Assembly (NCBI GenBank): GCA_903832775.1
Contig: CAILCX010000039.1
Span: forward strand, 1 to 36,414
Source of the DNA: an uncultured Methylobacter sp.
Lineage (GTDB): Bacteria > Pseudomonadota > Gammaproteobacteria > Methylococcales > Methylomonadaceae
Direction of reading: 5' to 3'
Length of the DNA: 36,414 nucleotides
The translations under genes and the position numbers were made by a program. This document shows, in pieces, positions 1 through 7,876 of this stretch (position 1 is its first letter; the number at the start of each line of letters is the position of its first letter). The notes below the pieces were generated by a model, which did no database searches, was not told the DNA's origin, and was given only the letters and a program-made list of their open reading frames with translations.

Positions 1-716
1 AAGCTGAAGTTTTAAGCTTAAGAGCACAGGCTAACCGTCCTGCTTCTTCTGCTGAAGCAGCTAAAGTACAAGAGTTGGATCAATGGATGGAATCTGTTAA
101 ATCCAAACCTAAACATGAAAAACAAGCTCAAGAAAACCTGATCTTCTTCCGTGGCGGTTATGCACGAAATGACGTTAAAAGACATGATATTTTAACTGGT
201 GATCTTTCTCCTGTGTCAGATCAAGGTAAAACCAATCAAGATGGCTATTATATAGGCGCAGGTTTTGATTTTGGTTTAACTGATAATGTTTGGGGCTTGG
301 CAGATAAGACCGACGTAATGGCCGAGTTAATGTTTGATTACCGCAGTTTTGGTGAGAGGAATCTTGCAGTTACTCCATTAACAGCCGCTGCTTTTGGGGT
401 TGCTGATTCTTCTAAGGGAACTGTTGCCGTTAGCCAATTCACTTTAGGTGCTTCACCAAAAGTTAAATTCATGAAAGGCAGTGCTTTCAGACCTTGGATC
501 ATTCCTTTAGGATTAACTGTTAACGTTATCTCTCCACCATCTAACGGCGTAACCGTTTTAAATCCAGGTATGCAGTTCGGTACCGGTGCTGAATACGCCA
601 TCTGGAAAGCAATTAAGATCGGTGCTGACGTACGATACAACCTGACTGGGAGAGCTGTTGACGGTGTTAACACCAACGGTTTGACTGCTGGTGGTTACCT
701 CGGTATAGGTTTCTAA
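1..716 (+). CDS. Outer-membrane beta-barrel protein, 5'-truncated by the window edge
   Basis: The frame is open from base 3 to the stop at 714-716 and has no convincing start inside the window, so the true start lies to the left. The first ~35 residues are Ala/Glu/Lys/Gln-rich and look helical or coiled-coil. From about base 140 the protein becomes an alternating aromatic/glycine pattern typical of short beta-barrels (GGYAR, GYYIGAGFDFG, FTLGASPKVKF, FGTGAEYAIW, GADVRYNL), ending in GGYLGIGF. A C-terminal phenylalanine is the usual BAM recognition signal of outer-membrane proteins. An 8- to 10-strand barrel is plausible from the length. A rho-independent terminator follows directly, so this is the last gene of its transcript. 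The substrate or role cannot be told. Barrel assignment is fairly sure, specific family unknown. Confidence 0.7.
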   Translation, partial: AEVLSLRAQANRPASSAEAAKVQELDQWMESVKSKPKHEKQAQENLIFFRGGYARNDVKRHDILTGDLSPVSDQGKTNQDGYYIGAGFDFGLTDNVWGLADKTDVMAELMFDYRSFGERNLAVTPLTAAAFGVADSSKGTVAVSQFTLGASPKVKFMKGSAFRPWIIPLGLTVNVISPPSNGVTVLNPGMQFGTGAEYAIWKAIKIGADVRYNLTGRAVDGVNTNGLTAGGYLGIGF

Positions 717-743
717 GCTAAACACTTAAAACCACATCTGAAC

Positions 744-776
744 AAAGGGAGGGCTTTAAACCCCTCCCTTTTTTTT
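744..776 (+). terminator. Rho-independent terminator of the beta-barrel gene
   Basis: GGGAGGG at 747-753 pairs perfectly with CCCTCCC at 762-768. The stem is extended by AAA (744-746) against TTT (769-771), and a run of eight T follows (769-776). It sits 28 bases after the stop codon at 716. This is the clearest terminator in the window. Confidence 0.88.
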
Positions 777-845
777 GGCTAAATTTTGGCTACATAATTC
801 ATAGATTTTGGCATTTGTTGAACTTTGTATGTTTTTGCCTTAGAC

Positions 846-865
846 TTGTACTTATAGATGTACAA
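846..865 (+). promoter_or_regulatory. Probable YefM-YoeB operator (two TGTAC[A/T] motifs)
   Basis: TGTACT at 847-852 and TGTACA at 859-864 lie with their centres 12 bp apart. Together they form the inverted repeat TTGTAC (846-851) / GTACAA (860-865), ending 16 bp before the yefM start at 882. In E. coli, YefM(-YoeB) binds a long and a short palindrome that share a TGTACA core at this sort of spacing, so this is a good match to an autoregulatory operator. I could not place convincing -35/-10 boxes around it. Confidence 0.6.
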
Positions 866-881
866 CTTAACGAGGTGTGTG

Positions 882-1136
882 ATGCGGATTATTTCTTTTA
901 CCCAGGCACGTAGCAGTTTGAAAGCCGTTCTTGATGGAGTGGTTAATGACGCGGATTGTACGGTTGTAACCCGTCGCGATGCAGAAAATGCGGTCATTAT
1001 GTCAATGGACTATTACAATAGCTTAATGGAAACCGTACATTTATTAAAAACACCTGCAAATGCCGCGCATCTTGCCAAATCTATCGAGCAATATAAAACG
1101 GGTAACAGTAAAGAGCGGGATATTATTGATGAGTAG
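882..1136 (+). CDS. yefM: YefM/Phd-family antitoxin
   Basis: An 84-residue antitoxin of the Phd/YefM family. The N-terminal part (MRIISFTQAR..., about residues 1-55) is the DNA-binding dimerisation fold, with the family's typical pattern of a Thr-Arg-Arg turn followed by AVIMSMDYYNSL. The C-terminal third (from about residue 57) is polar and likely disordered, and is the part that wraps and neutralises the toxin. I chose the ATG at 882 because GAGGTG (872-877) lies just upstream and the protein then has the usual family length; an in-frame ATG at 858 falls inside the operator. It overlaps the toxin gene by 8 bp, the standard coupled arrangement. Expected to repress its own promoter at 846-865, alone and better in complex with the toxin. 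Confidence 0.87.
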   Translation: MRIISFTQARSSLKAVLDGVVNDADCTVVTRRDAENAVIMSMDYYNSLMETVHLLKTPANAAHLAKSIEQYKTGNSKERDIIDE

Positions 1137-1398
1137 AATGTTAGCCTGGACGGATGCGGCATGGGCTGACTACATTTACTGGCAAGGGCAGGATAAGAAA
1201 ACGTTAAGACGCATCAATAAGTTAATTGCAGATACAAAAAGAACACCGTTTGAGGGCATGGGCAAGCCGGAAGCGTTAAGGGAAAACCTGTCCGGTTTTT
1301 GGTCAAGACGTATCGACGAAGCAAATCGCCTGGTTTATGCGGTGGATGATAAGTACTTAACCATCATTGCCTGTCGATATCACTATGAAAGCAACTGA
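1129..1398 (+). CDS. yoeB: YoeB toxin, ribosome-dependent mRNA endoribonuclease
   Basis: An 89-residue RelE-superfamily toxin that cleaves mRNA in the ribosomal A site. By alignment from memory with E. coli YoeB (84 residues), the catalytic residues Glu46, Arg65, His83 and Tyr84 correspond to Glu48 (GKPEAL), Arg67 (ANRLVY), His85 and Tyr86 (CRYHY), all present. The signature NLSGFWSRRI is intact, so the toxin should be active. A three-residue tail (ESN) follows the usual C-terminal Tyr. The ATG at 1129 overlaps the end of yefM by 8 bp. A longer in-frame start further upstream would bury the toxin start deep in the antitoxin gene and is not credible. Confidence 0.92.
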   Translation: MSRMLAWTDAAWADYIYWQGQDKKTLRRINKLIADTKRTPFEGMGKPEALRENLSGFWSRRIDEANRLVYAVDDKYLTIIACRYHYESN

Positions 1399-1554
1399 AT
1401 GAGGCGTAGGTCGAGCGGCCGCGTTTGTTGGCAACCTATCGAAATAGTTGAGAAAGCGGTATATATTTTGGCTGTTATAGATTCCCGTCGTAATGTAGAT
1501 GATGTTTTATTAGAGCATTTAATCCGAATAAACAATGAACCCCCTATATCCTGA
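1399..1554 (+). pseudogene. Possible C-terminal remnant of a RelE/ParE-family toxin
   Basis: A 51-codon frame starts at the ATG touching the yoeB stop and ends at 1554, inside the prolyl iminopeptidase start. Its middle, about 1457-1520, reads KAVYILAVIDSRRNVDD then VLLEHL. This resembles the last strand and C-terminal helix of RelE/ParE-type toxins (pattern: hydrophobic-L-A-V-x-D-x-R-R-N, then a Leu-rich tail). The preceding ~20 codons (RRRSSGRVCWQ) do not look like any part of the fold, so this would be a broken tail rather than a working toxin. It could also be coincidental. Moderate to low confidence. Confidence 0.4.
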
Positions 1555-2485
1555 GTTAACCCCCTACCATACTTTTTTCCTGGCAACCGGCAGTAAGCAT
1601 TCGGTTTATGTGGAACAAAGCGGCAATCCTGACGGCATTCCGGTTGTTTTTCTGCACGGCGGCCCGTGTTCCGGCACGCGTCCCGATCACCGGCGGTTTT
1701 TTAATCCCGATTTGTACCGGATTATTCTGTTCGATCAGCGCGGCTGCGGCTTGTCTTTACCTTTTGGCGAACTGGAAAACAACACCACCCAGGATTTAAT
1801 TGCCGACATGGAACGTATCCGGCAAGAACTGGCCATAACTCAATGGCTGGTATTTGGTGGTTCGTGGGGCGCTGCGCTGGCTTTGTTGTATGCCCAGCAA
1901 CACAAAGACAAGGTGCTGGGTTTGATTATTCGCGCGGTATTTTTGGCCAGACAACAAGATTTAGACTGGTTTGCCAAAGACGGCGCTGGCAAAATTTATC
2001 CCGAACAATGGCAACGGTTGGTTGAAAGCCTTCCGGAAGCGCGTCGGGACAATTTGATGCAGGGAATCTGCGACGCATTATGGGGAGATGATCAGATAGC
2101 CCAAAGACGTGCCGCCAGGGAATGGATGGCCTGGGGTGGCCAAGTCGCCTTGGGTAACGATTTTCAGCCTGACCGAAAAAGCGAACATGCAACGGAAAAA
2201 ATGGTCAAACAAGTGCGCATGGAACTGCATTACGCCAAGCATCATTATTTTATCGAAGAAAACCAGATTCTGGCTAACTGCTACAGCCTGACGGACATTC
2301 CAACGGTTATTATTCATGGCCGGCTTGATTTTGTCTGTCCGCTCGAAGCCGGTTACAACTTACATAAAGCTTTGCCGAACGCCGAGTATATTTTCTTGCC
2401 TGACGCCGGCCATATTGCCCAGGGTAAAGACATGATCGACGCACTGGTAACGGCAACTGACCAGTTTGCCGAACAAAAACACTAA
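1535..2485 (+). CDS. pip: Prolyl iminopeptidase (alpha/beta hydrolase, peptidase family S33)
   Basis: 316 residues, the normal length for the bacterial Pip family, which removes N-terminal proline from peptides in the cytoplasm. The oxyanion motif HGGP is at 41-44, followed by DQRGCGLS. The nucleophile elbow GGSWG puts the catalytic Ser at 110. The acid is Asp265 in HGRLDFVCP and the base is His293 in DAGH. NNTTQDL after the RG turn is typical of the family. No good Shine-Dalgarno precedes the ATG at 1535, but the protein begins in register with homologs (MNPLYPELTPY). It stands alone between the toxin-antitoxin island and the LPS cluster. Confidence 0.9.
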   Translation: MNPLYPELTPYHTFFLATGSKHSVYVEQSGNPDGIPVVFLHGGPCSGTRPDHRRFFNPDLYRIILFDQRGCGLSLPFGELENNTTQDLIADMERIRQELAITQWLVFGGSWGAALALLYAQQHKDKVLGLIIRAVFLARQQDLDWFAKDGAGKIYPEQWQRLVESLPEARRDNLMQGICDALWGDDQIAQRRAAREWMAWGGQVALGNDFQPDRKSEHATEKMVKQVRMELHYAKHHYFIEENQILANCYSLTDIPTVIIHGRLDFVCPLEAGYNLHKALPNAEYIFLPDAGHIAQGKDMIDALVTATDQFAEQKH

Positions 2486-2605
2486 CAGAACTTGCATTCA
2501 TCTGCCCCGGAATGCCGTAAATGCTTTATCATTAGCACTATTTAGACTGCGATTAGTGGGTTAGCACATTAATTTGAGTCGCTGGAACACACTCTAAACT
2601 GATAA

Positions 2606-3583
2606 ATGAAATTAGACGATCAAAAGCTGCGCGAATTGGGTTTAGCCGTTATTCAGGTGGAAACACAGGCAATTGCCGCCCTGGCCGAACAAATTAACGA
2701 CGATTTTGTGCTCGCCTGCAAGTTAATGTTCGACTGCAAAGGTCGCGTGGTCGTAACCGGCATGGGCAAATCCGGCCATATTGCCGGCAAAATTGCCGCC
2801 ACTTTGGCCAGCACCGGAACGCCAGCTTTTTTCGTGCATTCAGGCGAAGCGAGTCATGGCGATTTGGGCATGATTACCCAACAGGATGTGGTGCTGGCTT
2901 TATCAAACTCCGGCGAAACCGAAGAAGTTTTAACAATACTGCCAATTATCAAACGTCTGGGCGTGCCGTTGATTGCGCTGACCGGCAATCCACACTCAAC
3001 CTTGGCCAAATTTGCTACCACCCATATCAACGTCGCTGTTGAGCAGGAAGCTTGCCCGCTGGGTCTTGCGCCCACCTCCAGCACCACAGCGGCTTTGGTG
3101 ATGGGCGATGCCCTGGCGGTTTCATTACTGGAAGCGCGCGGCTTTACCCGCGATGATTTTGCCTTATCGCATCCGGGAGGCAGTCTGGGGCGCCGTCTGT
3201 TATTGTTGGTAGGCGATATTATGCATGCCGATGAACAAGTACCCAGCGTTCCACAATCAGCGCTGATCAGTCATGCCTTGCTGGAAATGACCGAAAAGAA
3301 ATTGGGCATGACCGCGATTGTCGATGCCGATAGCCGAGTCATCGGCATCTTTACCGATGGCGACTTGCGCCGAATGCTGGCTAAAAATCTCGATGTCCAC
3401 AAGACCCTGATTACTGAAGTGATGACCGCCAATTGCGCGGTTATTTCCAAAGACATTTTGGCGGCGGAAGCAATGCAGATTATGGAACGGAAAAAAATCA
3501 ACGCCTTAATTATTGTCGATCAGCAACACAGAGCGATCGGCGCTTTGAATATGCATGATCTTGTTCGTGCAGGAATTGTGTAA
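2606..3583 (+). CDS. kdsD: D-arabinose 5-phosphate isomerase
   Basis: 325 residues. It interconverts ribulose 5-phosphate and arabinose 5-phosphate, the first committed step toward KDO for lipopolysaccharide. The SIS sugar-isomerase domain covers about residues 40-190, with TGMGKSGHIA (Lys55), HSGEASHGD and LSNSGETEE visible, and the family motif SHPGGSLGRR near 185. Two CBS domains follow (about 200-325). The stop overlaps the kdsC start by one base (TAATG), so the two are translationally coupled. The order kdsD-kdsC-lptC-lptA-lptB-rpoN is the well-conserved gammaproteobacterial arrangement. The 120 bases between pip and this gene show no clear promoter to me, although one must lie there or upstream. 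Confidence 0.95.
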   Translation: MKLDDQKLRELGLAVIQVETQAIAALAEQINDDFVLACKLMFDCKGRVVVTGMGKSGHIAGKIAATLASTGTPAFFVHSGEASHGDLGMITQQDVVLALSNSGETEEVLTILPIIKRLGVPLIALTGNPHSTLAKFATTHINVAVEQEACPLGLAPTSSTTAALVMGDALAVSLLEARGFTRDDFALSHPGGSLGRRLLLLVGDIMHADEQVPSVPQSALISHALLEMTEKKLGMTAIVDADSRVIGIFTDGDLRRMLAKNLDVHKTLITEVMTANCAVISKDILAAEAMQIMERKKINALIIVDQQHRAIGALNMHDLVRAGIV

Positions 3584-4116
3584 TGACAAATATGCAGCTT
3601 GTTCTGGAAAAAGCCCGAAAACTTAAATTGCTGATTCTCGATGTGGACGGCGTTTTAACTGATGGTCGTCTTTTTTTTGATAACGACGGCAACGAATACA
3701 AGTCGTTTCATGCCCGTGACGGTCACGGCATTAAACTATTGAGACAAACCGGCGTTGAAGTTGCGGTGATTTCCGGGCGAAAATCAAATTCAGTCGCGCT
3801 TCGCATGAAAAGTCTGGGTATCGAATATGTTTATCAGGGCCATGAAAATAAAATTGCCGCGTTTAACGAAATCATTGAAAAACTGGGCATAACACCTGAT
3901 CAGGCGGCCCATGTCGGCGATGATTTACTGGATTTGCCGATTATGACCCGGGTGGGATTGGCAATCGCGGTTAATGATGCCAATTTTGCCGTTAAACAAC
4001 GCGCTGATTGGTGTACCACTCTATCCGGCGGCCAGGGTGCGGTCAGAGAAGTTTGTGATTATATAATGCAGGCTCAAGGAAGTTTTGATGAAGTATTGGG
4101 CGCCTACCTGATATGA
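3583..4116 (+). CDS. kdsC: 3-deoxy-D-manno-octulosonate 8-phosphate phosphatase
   Basis: 177 residues, a short HAD phosphatase without cap domain that releases phosphate from KDO-8-P to give KDO. The HAD nucleophile motif LILDVDGVLTDG gives Asp20 and Asp22. VISGRKS is motif II and HVGDDLLDLPIM is motif IV. Normal length for KdsC, which works as a tetramer. The start overlaps the kdsD stop, and its own stop overlaps the lptC start (ATGA), so all three are one translational unit. Confidence 0.95.
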   Translation: MTNMQLVLEKARKLKLLILDVDGVLTDGRLFFDNDGNEYKSFHARDGHGIKLLRQTGVEVAVISGRKSNSVALRMKSLGIEYVYQGHENKIAAFNEIIEKLGITPDQAAHVGDDLLDLPIMTRVGLAIAVNDANFAVKQRADWCTTLSGGQGAVREVCDYIMQAQGSFDEVLGAYLI

Positions 4117-4682
4117 GTTGGATAAAAGACAACTTCGGTTATCTTTGCCTGCTTATTTTCGCCGGCGTTAGCTGGTGGCTGGTTAAATTGACCGGTTTGG
4201 ATGATTTTAATCGTATAATTGCGCCAGCACACAGCCCGGATTATTTCAGCAAAGGCTACACAAAACTGGAAATGAATGAGCTGGGTCGGCCAAAAAGTAA
4301 ATTGTCGGCTGAAAAATTGATTCATTACAGCGATGACAACATGACTTATATGACGCAACCGGTGATGTTTTTTTATAACGATAAAACACCGCCCTGGATC
4401 GTTAAATCAGATACCGGCGTTTTATCAGCCGATGGCAAGGATTTATCGTTAAACGGCAAAGTTTATGTGGATCGGGCACTGGCTAAAGGTGCGAGGGAAC
4501 TTAAGATTCATACGTCCAATTTAAAAGTTAAGCCGGAAACCAGTTATGCAGAAACAAGTGAATGGGCAGAATTAATAAGCCCACCCAACTGGACAACAGG
4601 AATCGGTATGAAACTGGTTTTTGCAGAGCCCGTTCATCTGGAACTGCTCTCTAAAGTAAAAGGTAGCTATGAAAAAAAATAA
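4113..4682 (+). CDS. lptC: LPS export protein LptC
   Basis: 189 residues. A single N-terminal membrane helix (about 8-26, LCLLIFAGVSWWLV) anchors a periplasmic beta-jellyroll domain that takes LPS from LptB2FG and passes it to LptA. The sequence is weakly conserved, as is usual for LptC. Features that support the call are the membrane anchor, the strand-rich body (about 55-185, with GVLSADGKDLSLNGKVYV typical of the fold) and the fixed position between kdsC and lptA. It overlaps kdsC by 4 bp and lptA by 14 bp. Confidence 0.92.
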   Translation: MSWIKDNFGYLCLLIFAGVSWWLVKLTGLDDFNRIIAPAHSPDYFSKGYTKLEMNELGRPKSKLSAEKLIHYSDDNMTYMTQPVMFFYNDKTPPWIVKSDTGVLSADGKDLSLNGKVYVDRALAKGARELKIHTSNLKVKPETSYAETSEWAELISPPNWTTGIGMKLVFAEPVHLELLSKVKGSYEKK

Positions 4683-5199
4683 TACAAATCGCATTTTCGC
4701 CTGCTGTTTAATGTTGTGGTCAGTTTATTGCGGATCGGCTTACGCATTACAAAGCGATGGCGATCAGCCGATAGTTATCGACTCAAATACAGCCACTTAT
4801 GATGATGCAAAAGCCATCAGCATTTATACCGGTAATGTCATCTCCATTCAGGGCAGTATTCGGGTAAACTCGGACAAGCTTGTGGTCTATTTCATAAACG
4901 GTGAAGCCGATAAGATGGTGTTTACCGGAAATCTGGCAAAATTCAAACAAACACCTAAAGATGGCGACCAAGATATTACCGGTGAAGCCTATACCGGCGA
5001 ATTTTATCCTAAAAAGAACCTGTTGATTTTGATTGACCATGCCACTGTCCGGCAAGGTGGCGGCGTTTATTCCAGTGACATGATTGAATATGATCTGAAA
5101 ACGTCGCTGGTTAAAGCGGGCGAAAAGGAATCAGCCTCGAAACGGGTGCATGTGGTGTTGCAACCCAAAGCCAAAGAACAACCCGCAACAGGAAAATAA
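4669..5199 (+). CDS. lptA: Periplasmic LPS bridge protein LptA
   Basis: 176 residues. A signal peptide (residues 1-26, with cleavage expected after SAYA) is followed by an OstA/LptA beta-jellyroll. The motifs PIVIDSNTATYDD, YTGNVISIQGSIRV, GEAYTGEFYPKKN and VYSSDMIEYDL are characteristic. LptA multimers form the groove that carries LPS across the periplasm from LptC to LptD. The last ~20 residues are a Lys/Gln/Glu-rich tail. The gene starts inside the end of lptC. The 51 bases to lptB hold a short AT-rich inverted repeat (GTCTA/TAGAC) but no obvious promoter. Confidence 0.94.
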   Translation: MKKNNTNRIFACCLMLWSVYCGSAYALQSDGDQPIVIDSNTATYDDAKAISIYTGNVISIQGSIRVNSDKLVVYFINGEADKMVFTGNLAKFKQTPKDGDQDITGEAYTGEFYPKKNLLILIDHATVRQGGGVYSSDMIEYDLKTSLVKAGEKESASKRVHVVLQPKAKEQPATGK

Positions 5200-5250
5200 A
5201 GAATGATAAGTCTATTTTCTGCGCCTCTTTTAGACCTTTAATTTTGACGA

Positions 5251-5976
5251 ATGACCAGACTAGCCGCAAGCCAACTGATTAAAAGCTACAATAAACGCAA
5301 TGTGGTTAACGGTGTTTCACTGCATGTCGATACCGGTGAAGTCGTTGGCCTGCTAGGGCCGAACGGTGCTGGCAAAACCACCAGCTTTTATATGATGGTT
5401 GGCTTGATGAAAGCTGATCAAGGTGAAATCACCCTAAACTCACAAGTCATCACCCATCATCCGATGCATTTGAGAGCGGCACTGGGCATCGGCTATTTGC
5501 CTCAGGAGCCATCAGTTTTCAGAAAATTGAGTGTCGCTGACAATTTACGTGCCGTCTTGCAAATTCGATCTGATTTAACCCGAATGCAGGAGGAATTGGT
5601 CATAGAAGAGCTATTGGAAGAGTTTCATATCGGTCATTTACGTAACCAAATAGCCTTGGGGTTATCGGGCGGTGAGCGTCGACGTGTAGAAATAGCAAGG
5701 GCTCTGGCGACTAATCCGCAATTTTTATTGCTGGACGAACCTTTTGCCGGCGTTGACCCGATCTCGGTCGACGACATAAAGAAAATTATCGAATATTTGA
5801 AAGAGCGAGGCATTGGCGTATTAATTACTGAACATAATGTCAGGGAAACCCTAGGCATTTGTAATCGTGCGTATATACTTAACGAAGGGAAAGTTATTGC
5901 AGAAGGCGGAGCGGAAGCCATCGTTGCTAACGAGGAAGTCCGTAAAGTTTATTTAGGCAATAATTTTAGTCTTTAA
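5251..5976 (+). CDS. lptB: LPS export ABC transporter ATP-binding protein LptB
   Basis: 241 residues, the ATPase of the inner-membrane LptB2FG extractor. The Walker A motif GPNGAGKT is at 36-43, with [11 protein letters not shown] as the Q-loop. The signature LSGGERRR is near residue 138, [12 protein letters not shown] (Walker B) near 160, and TEHNVRET carries the switch histidine. [12 protein letters not shown] and FHIGHLR are typical of LptB rather than of amino-acid transporter ATPases. It runs into rpoN with a 33-bp gap, as in most gammaproteobacteria. lptF and lptG are usually encoded elsewhere and are not in this window. Confidence 0.96.
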   Translation: MTRLAASQLIKSYNKRNVVNGVSLHVDTGEVVGLLGPNGAGKTTSFYMMVGLMKADQGEITLNSQVITHHPMHLRAALGIGYLPQEPSVFRKLSVADNLRAVLQIRSDLTRMQEELVIEELLEEFHIGHLRNQIALGLSGGERRRVEIARALATNPQFLLLDEPFAGVDPISVDDIKKIIEYLKERGIGVLITEHNVRETLGICNRAYILNEGKVIAEGGAEAIVANEEVRKVYLGNNFSL

Positions 5977-5985
5977 CGAGTACAT

Positions 5986-6006
5986 TTGATCTTCAACCTT
6001 GAGTCT
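5986..6006 (+). repeat. Three tandem degenerate heptamers before rpoN
   Basis: TTGATCT, TCAACCT and TGAGTCT follow one another directly in the 33-bp lptB-rpoN gap and end next to the rpoN ATG at 6010. They look like the pyrimidine arm of the heptamer elements at 7812 and 19493. Only three units are present, so on its own this would be weak. Confidence 0.3.
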
Positions 6007-6009
6007 TAA

Positions 6010-7455
6010 ATGAAACAGTCCTTAAATCTTCGCCTGGGCCAACAGCTCTCCATGACGCCGCAATTACAGCAGGCGATCAAGTTGCTGCAAATGTCGACCT
6101 TAGAGTTGCAGCAGGAAATTCAGCAGGCTCTTGAGTCCAATATGATGCTGGAAGTCAATGAGGAAGAAAGTACGGTTAATGAGGCTGAAATAACGCCAGA
6201 GAAAAAAGTCGATAACGCAGATTTGTTGACCAGCCAAGGTTCGCAAACCGATATGCCGGACGAATTGCCCATCGATTCTTCGTGGGATGATGTTTATGAA
6301 TACGCCATGGAGTCTGGCTCTCATTCGGACGAGACGGTTGAGTTTGAATCTCAACGCTGTAAATCTTCAACTTTGTTGGATCATTTATTATGGCAAGTCG
6401 AGTTGACGTCTTTTTCAGACCGCGATAATGCTATTGCAATGGCCATTATTGATTCAATCAATCCCGATGGTTATCTGAGCAGTAGCCCTGAAGATATTTT
6501 TCATGGCCTGCAAAGCCAGCTGGATGATCTGGAGTTCGATGAAGTTAACGCAGTATTGCATCGCATACAAAACCTTGATCCAGCCGGTGTTGCCGCCATT
6601 GATTTACAAGATTGTTTGCGTTTGCAATTACTTCAATTGCCGGAAAGTACGCCTTATAAAGAAAAAGCCCTGCTGCTGGTAACACGCTATCTTGATATGC
6701 TGGCTACGCATGATCAATCCAAACTGATGCGTAAACTGGATTTGACCGACCGCCAACTGGATGAGGTCGTGGCTCTGATAAGAACCCTGGACCCTAAACC
6801 CGGTGCGCAGATTCAGGATTCTGATTCGGAATATGTTATTCCTGATGTCTACGTCAGCAAACAAAATAATGTCTGGCAAGTCAGTTTGAATCCGGATATT
6901 GCGCCTAAATTGCGCATCAATCCCTTTTATTCAGGCATGATAAAGCGGGCCGATAACAGCAAAGATAATGTCTGCATGAAAGATCATTTGCAGGAAGCGC
7001 GCTGGTTTATTAAAAGTCTGCACAGCCGTAATGATACTTTATTGCGGGTTGCACGGTGCATCGTGGCAAAGCAAACCGGGTTTCTGGAGAATGGTTCGAT
7101 AGCAATGAAGTCAATGGTATTGAGAGATATCGCCGAGGAACTTGAGTTGCACGAATCCACCATCTCCAGGGTAACAACGCAAAAATATATGCACACCCCC
7201 AACGGAATTGTCGAATTCAAGTATTTCTTTTCCAGTCATGTTTCAACCGAAGGAGGCGGTGAGTGCTCATCAACGGCGATCAGAGCGTTCATTAAAGAAC
7301 TTATTAGTAATGAAAATCTGGCAAAACCGTTAAGTGATAGTAAAATAGCCGAGTTATTAAAAGAAAAGGGCATAAATGTTGCTCGAAGAACTATTGCCAA
7401 ATATCGGGAAGCTATGCTCATTTCATCTTCAAGTCAGCGCAAGCGCCTTTTATAG
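6010..7455 (+). CDS. rpoN: RNA polymerase sigma-54 factor
   Basis: 481 residues, normal for RpoN. Region I, about residues 1-50, is Gln/Leu-rich (LRLGQQLSMTPQLQQAIKLL) and interacts with AAA+ activators. An acidic region II spans about 50-110. The core-binding domain runs from about 115 to 310. The helix-turn-helix follows (LRDIAEELELHESTISRV), and the RpoN box ARRTIAKYRE at about 458-467 reads the -24 element. Sigma-54 directs nitrogen, motility and other activator-dependent genes. In this window it is followed by hpf and rapZ. Confidence 0.97.
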   Translation: MKQSLNLRLGQQLSMTPQLQQAIKLLQMSTLELQQEIQQALESNMMLEVNEEESTVNEAEITPEKKVDNADLLTSQGSQTDMPDELPIDSSWDDVYEYAMESGSHSDETVEFESQRCKSSTLLDHLLWQVELTSFSDRDNAIAMAIIDSINPDGYLSSSPEDIFHGLQSQLDDLEFDEVNAVLHRIQNLDPAGVAAIDLQDCLRLQLLQLPESTPYKEKALLLVTRYLDMLATHDQSKLMRKLDLTDRQLDEVVALIRTLDPKPGAQIQDSDSEYVIPDVYVSKQNNVWQVSLNPDIAPKLRINPFYSGMIKRADNSKDNVCMKDHLQEARWFIKSLHSRNDTLLRVARCIVAKQTGFLENGSIAMKSMVLRDIAEELELHESTISRVTTQKYMHTPNGIVEFKYFFSSHVSTEGGGECSSTAIRAFIKELISNENLAKPLSDSKIAELLKEKGINVARRTIAKYREAMLISSSSQRKRLL

Positions 7456-7512
7456 CGCTAGCTGATCCCCAGAATAAACAAACCAATCTCATAATATAAA
7501 GGAGTTTTACAC

Positions 7513-7803
7513 ATGCAAGTTATCGTAACAGGTCATCATTTAGAAGTAACCGAAGCCTTAAAAGCTCACATTGACTCGAAATTTGAAAAATTAGCACGTC
7601 ATTTCGATAATGTTACCGATGTACACGTCATTTTAAGCGTGGAAAAATTAATTCAAAAAGCCGAAGCAACCCTGCAATTAAGCGGCGCCAAACTGTTTGC
7701 CGAAGATCATCAAGAAGACATGTATGCCGCTATCGATGCGATGGTAGACAAACTGGATCGTCAAATCACCAAACACAAAGAAAAAACCTCACAACATAGA
7801 TAA
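7513..7803 (+). CDS. hpf: Ribosome hibernation promoting factor, short form
   Basis: 96 residues, the short HPF class found in gammaproteobacteria, without the C-terminal dimerisation domain of long HPF. It binds the 30S decoding region and promotes 100S dimer formation in resting cells. The N-terminal pattern MQVIVTGHHLEVTEALKAH and the DMYAAIDAMVDKLDRQITKHK helix are diagnostic. A strong Shine-Dalgarno, AAAGGAG (about 7498-7503), precedes the ATG, so it is probably well translated. It lies 57 bp after rpoN, its usual neighbour. Confidence 0.95.
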   Translation: MQVIVTGHHLEVTEALKAHIDSKFEKLARHFDNVTDVHVILSVEKLIQKAEATLQLSGAKLFAEDHQEDMYAAIDAMVDKLDRQITKHKEKTSQHR

Positions 7804-7811
7804 GCAGGAGC

Positions 7812-7862
7812 AAGGTTAAAGGGACAAGGTGAAAGGCGTTTTTAAACCTTGATCCTTTAACC
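7812..7862 (+). repeat. Heptamer-built hairpin between hpf and rapZ
   Basis: GGTTAAAGG at 7814-7822 pairs perfectly with CCTTTAACC at 7854-7862. Inside it CAAGGT (7825-7830) pairs with ACCTTG (7846-7851), leaving a 15-base loop. The left arm is four exact-length 7-mers in a row: AAGGTTA, AAGGGAC, AAGGTGA, AAGGCGT (7812-7839). The structure ends just before AGGA at 7864-7867, the likely rapZ ribosome-binding site, and no T-run follows, so it does not look like a simple terminator. Confidence 0.65.
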
Positions 7863-7876
7863 CAGGACCTGATTTT

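Noticed and set aside
338-676. Long reading frames opposite real genes (for example minus-strand frames inside the beta-barrel, thiC and cstA genes)
   Set aside because: They lie entirely within well-supported genes, lack ribosome-binding sites and show no family resemblance.
1060-1398. A longer YoeB starting at 1060
   Set aside because: The extra 23 residues would be read within the antitoxin gene, and the ATG at 1129 gives a YoeB-like start.
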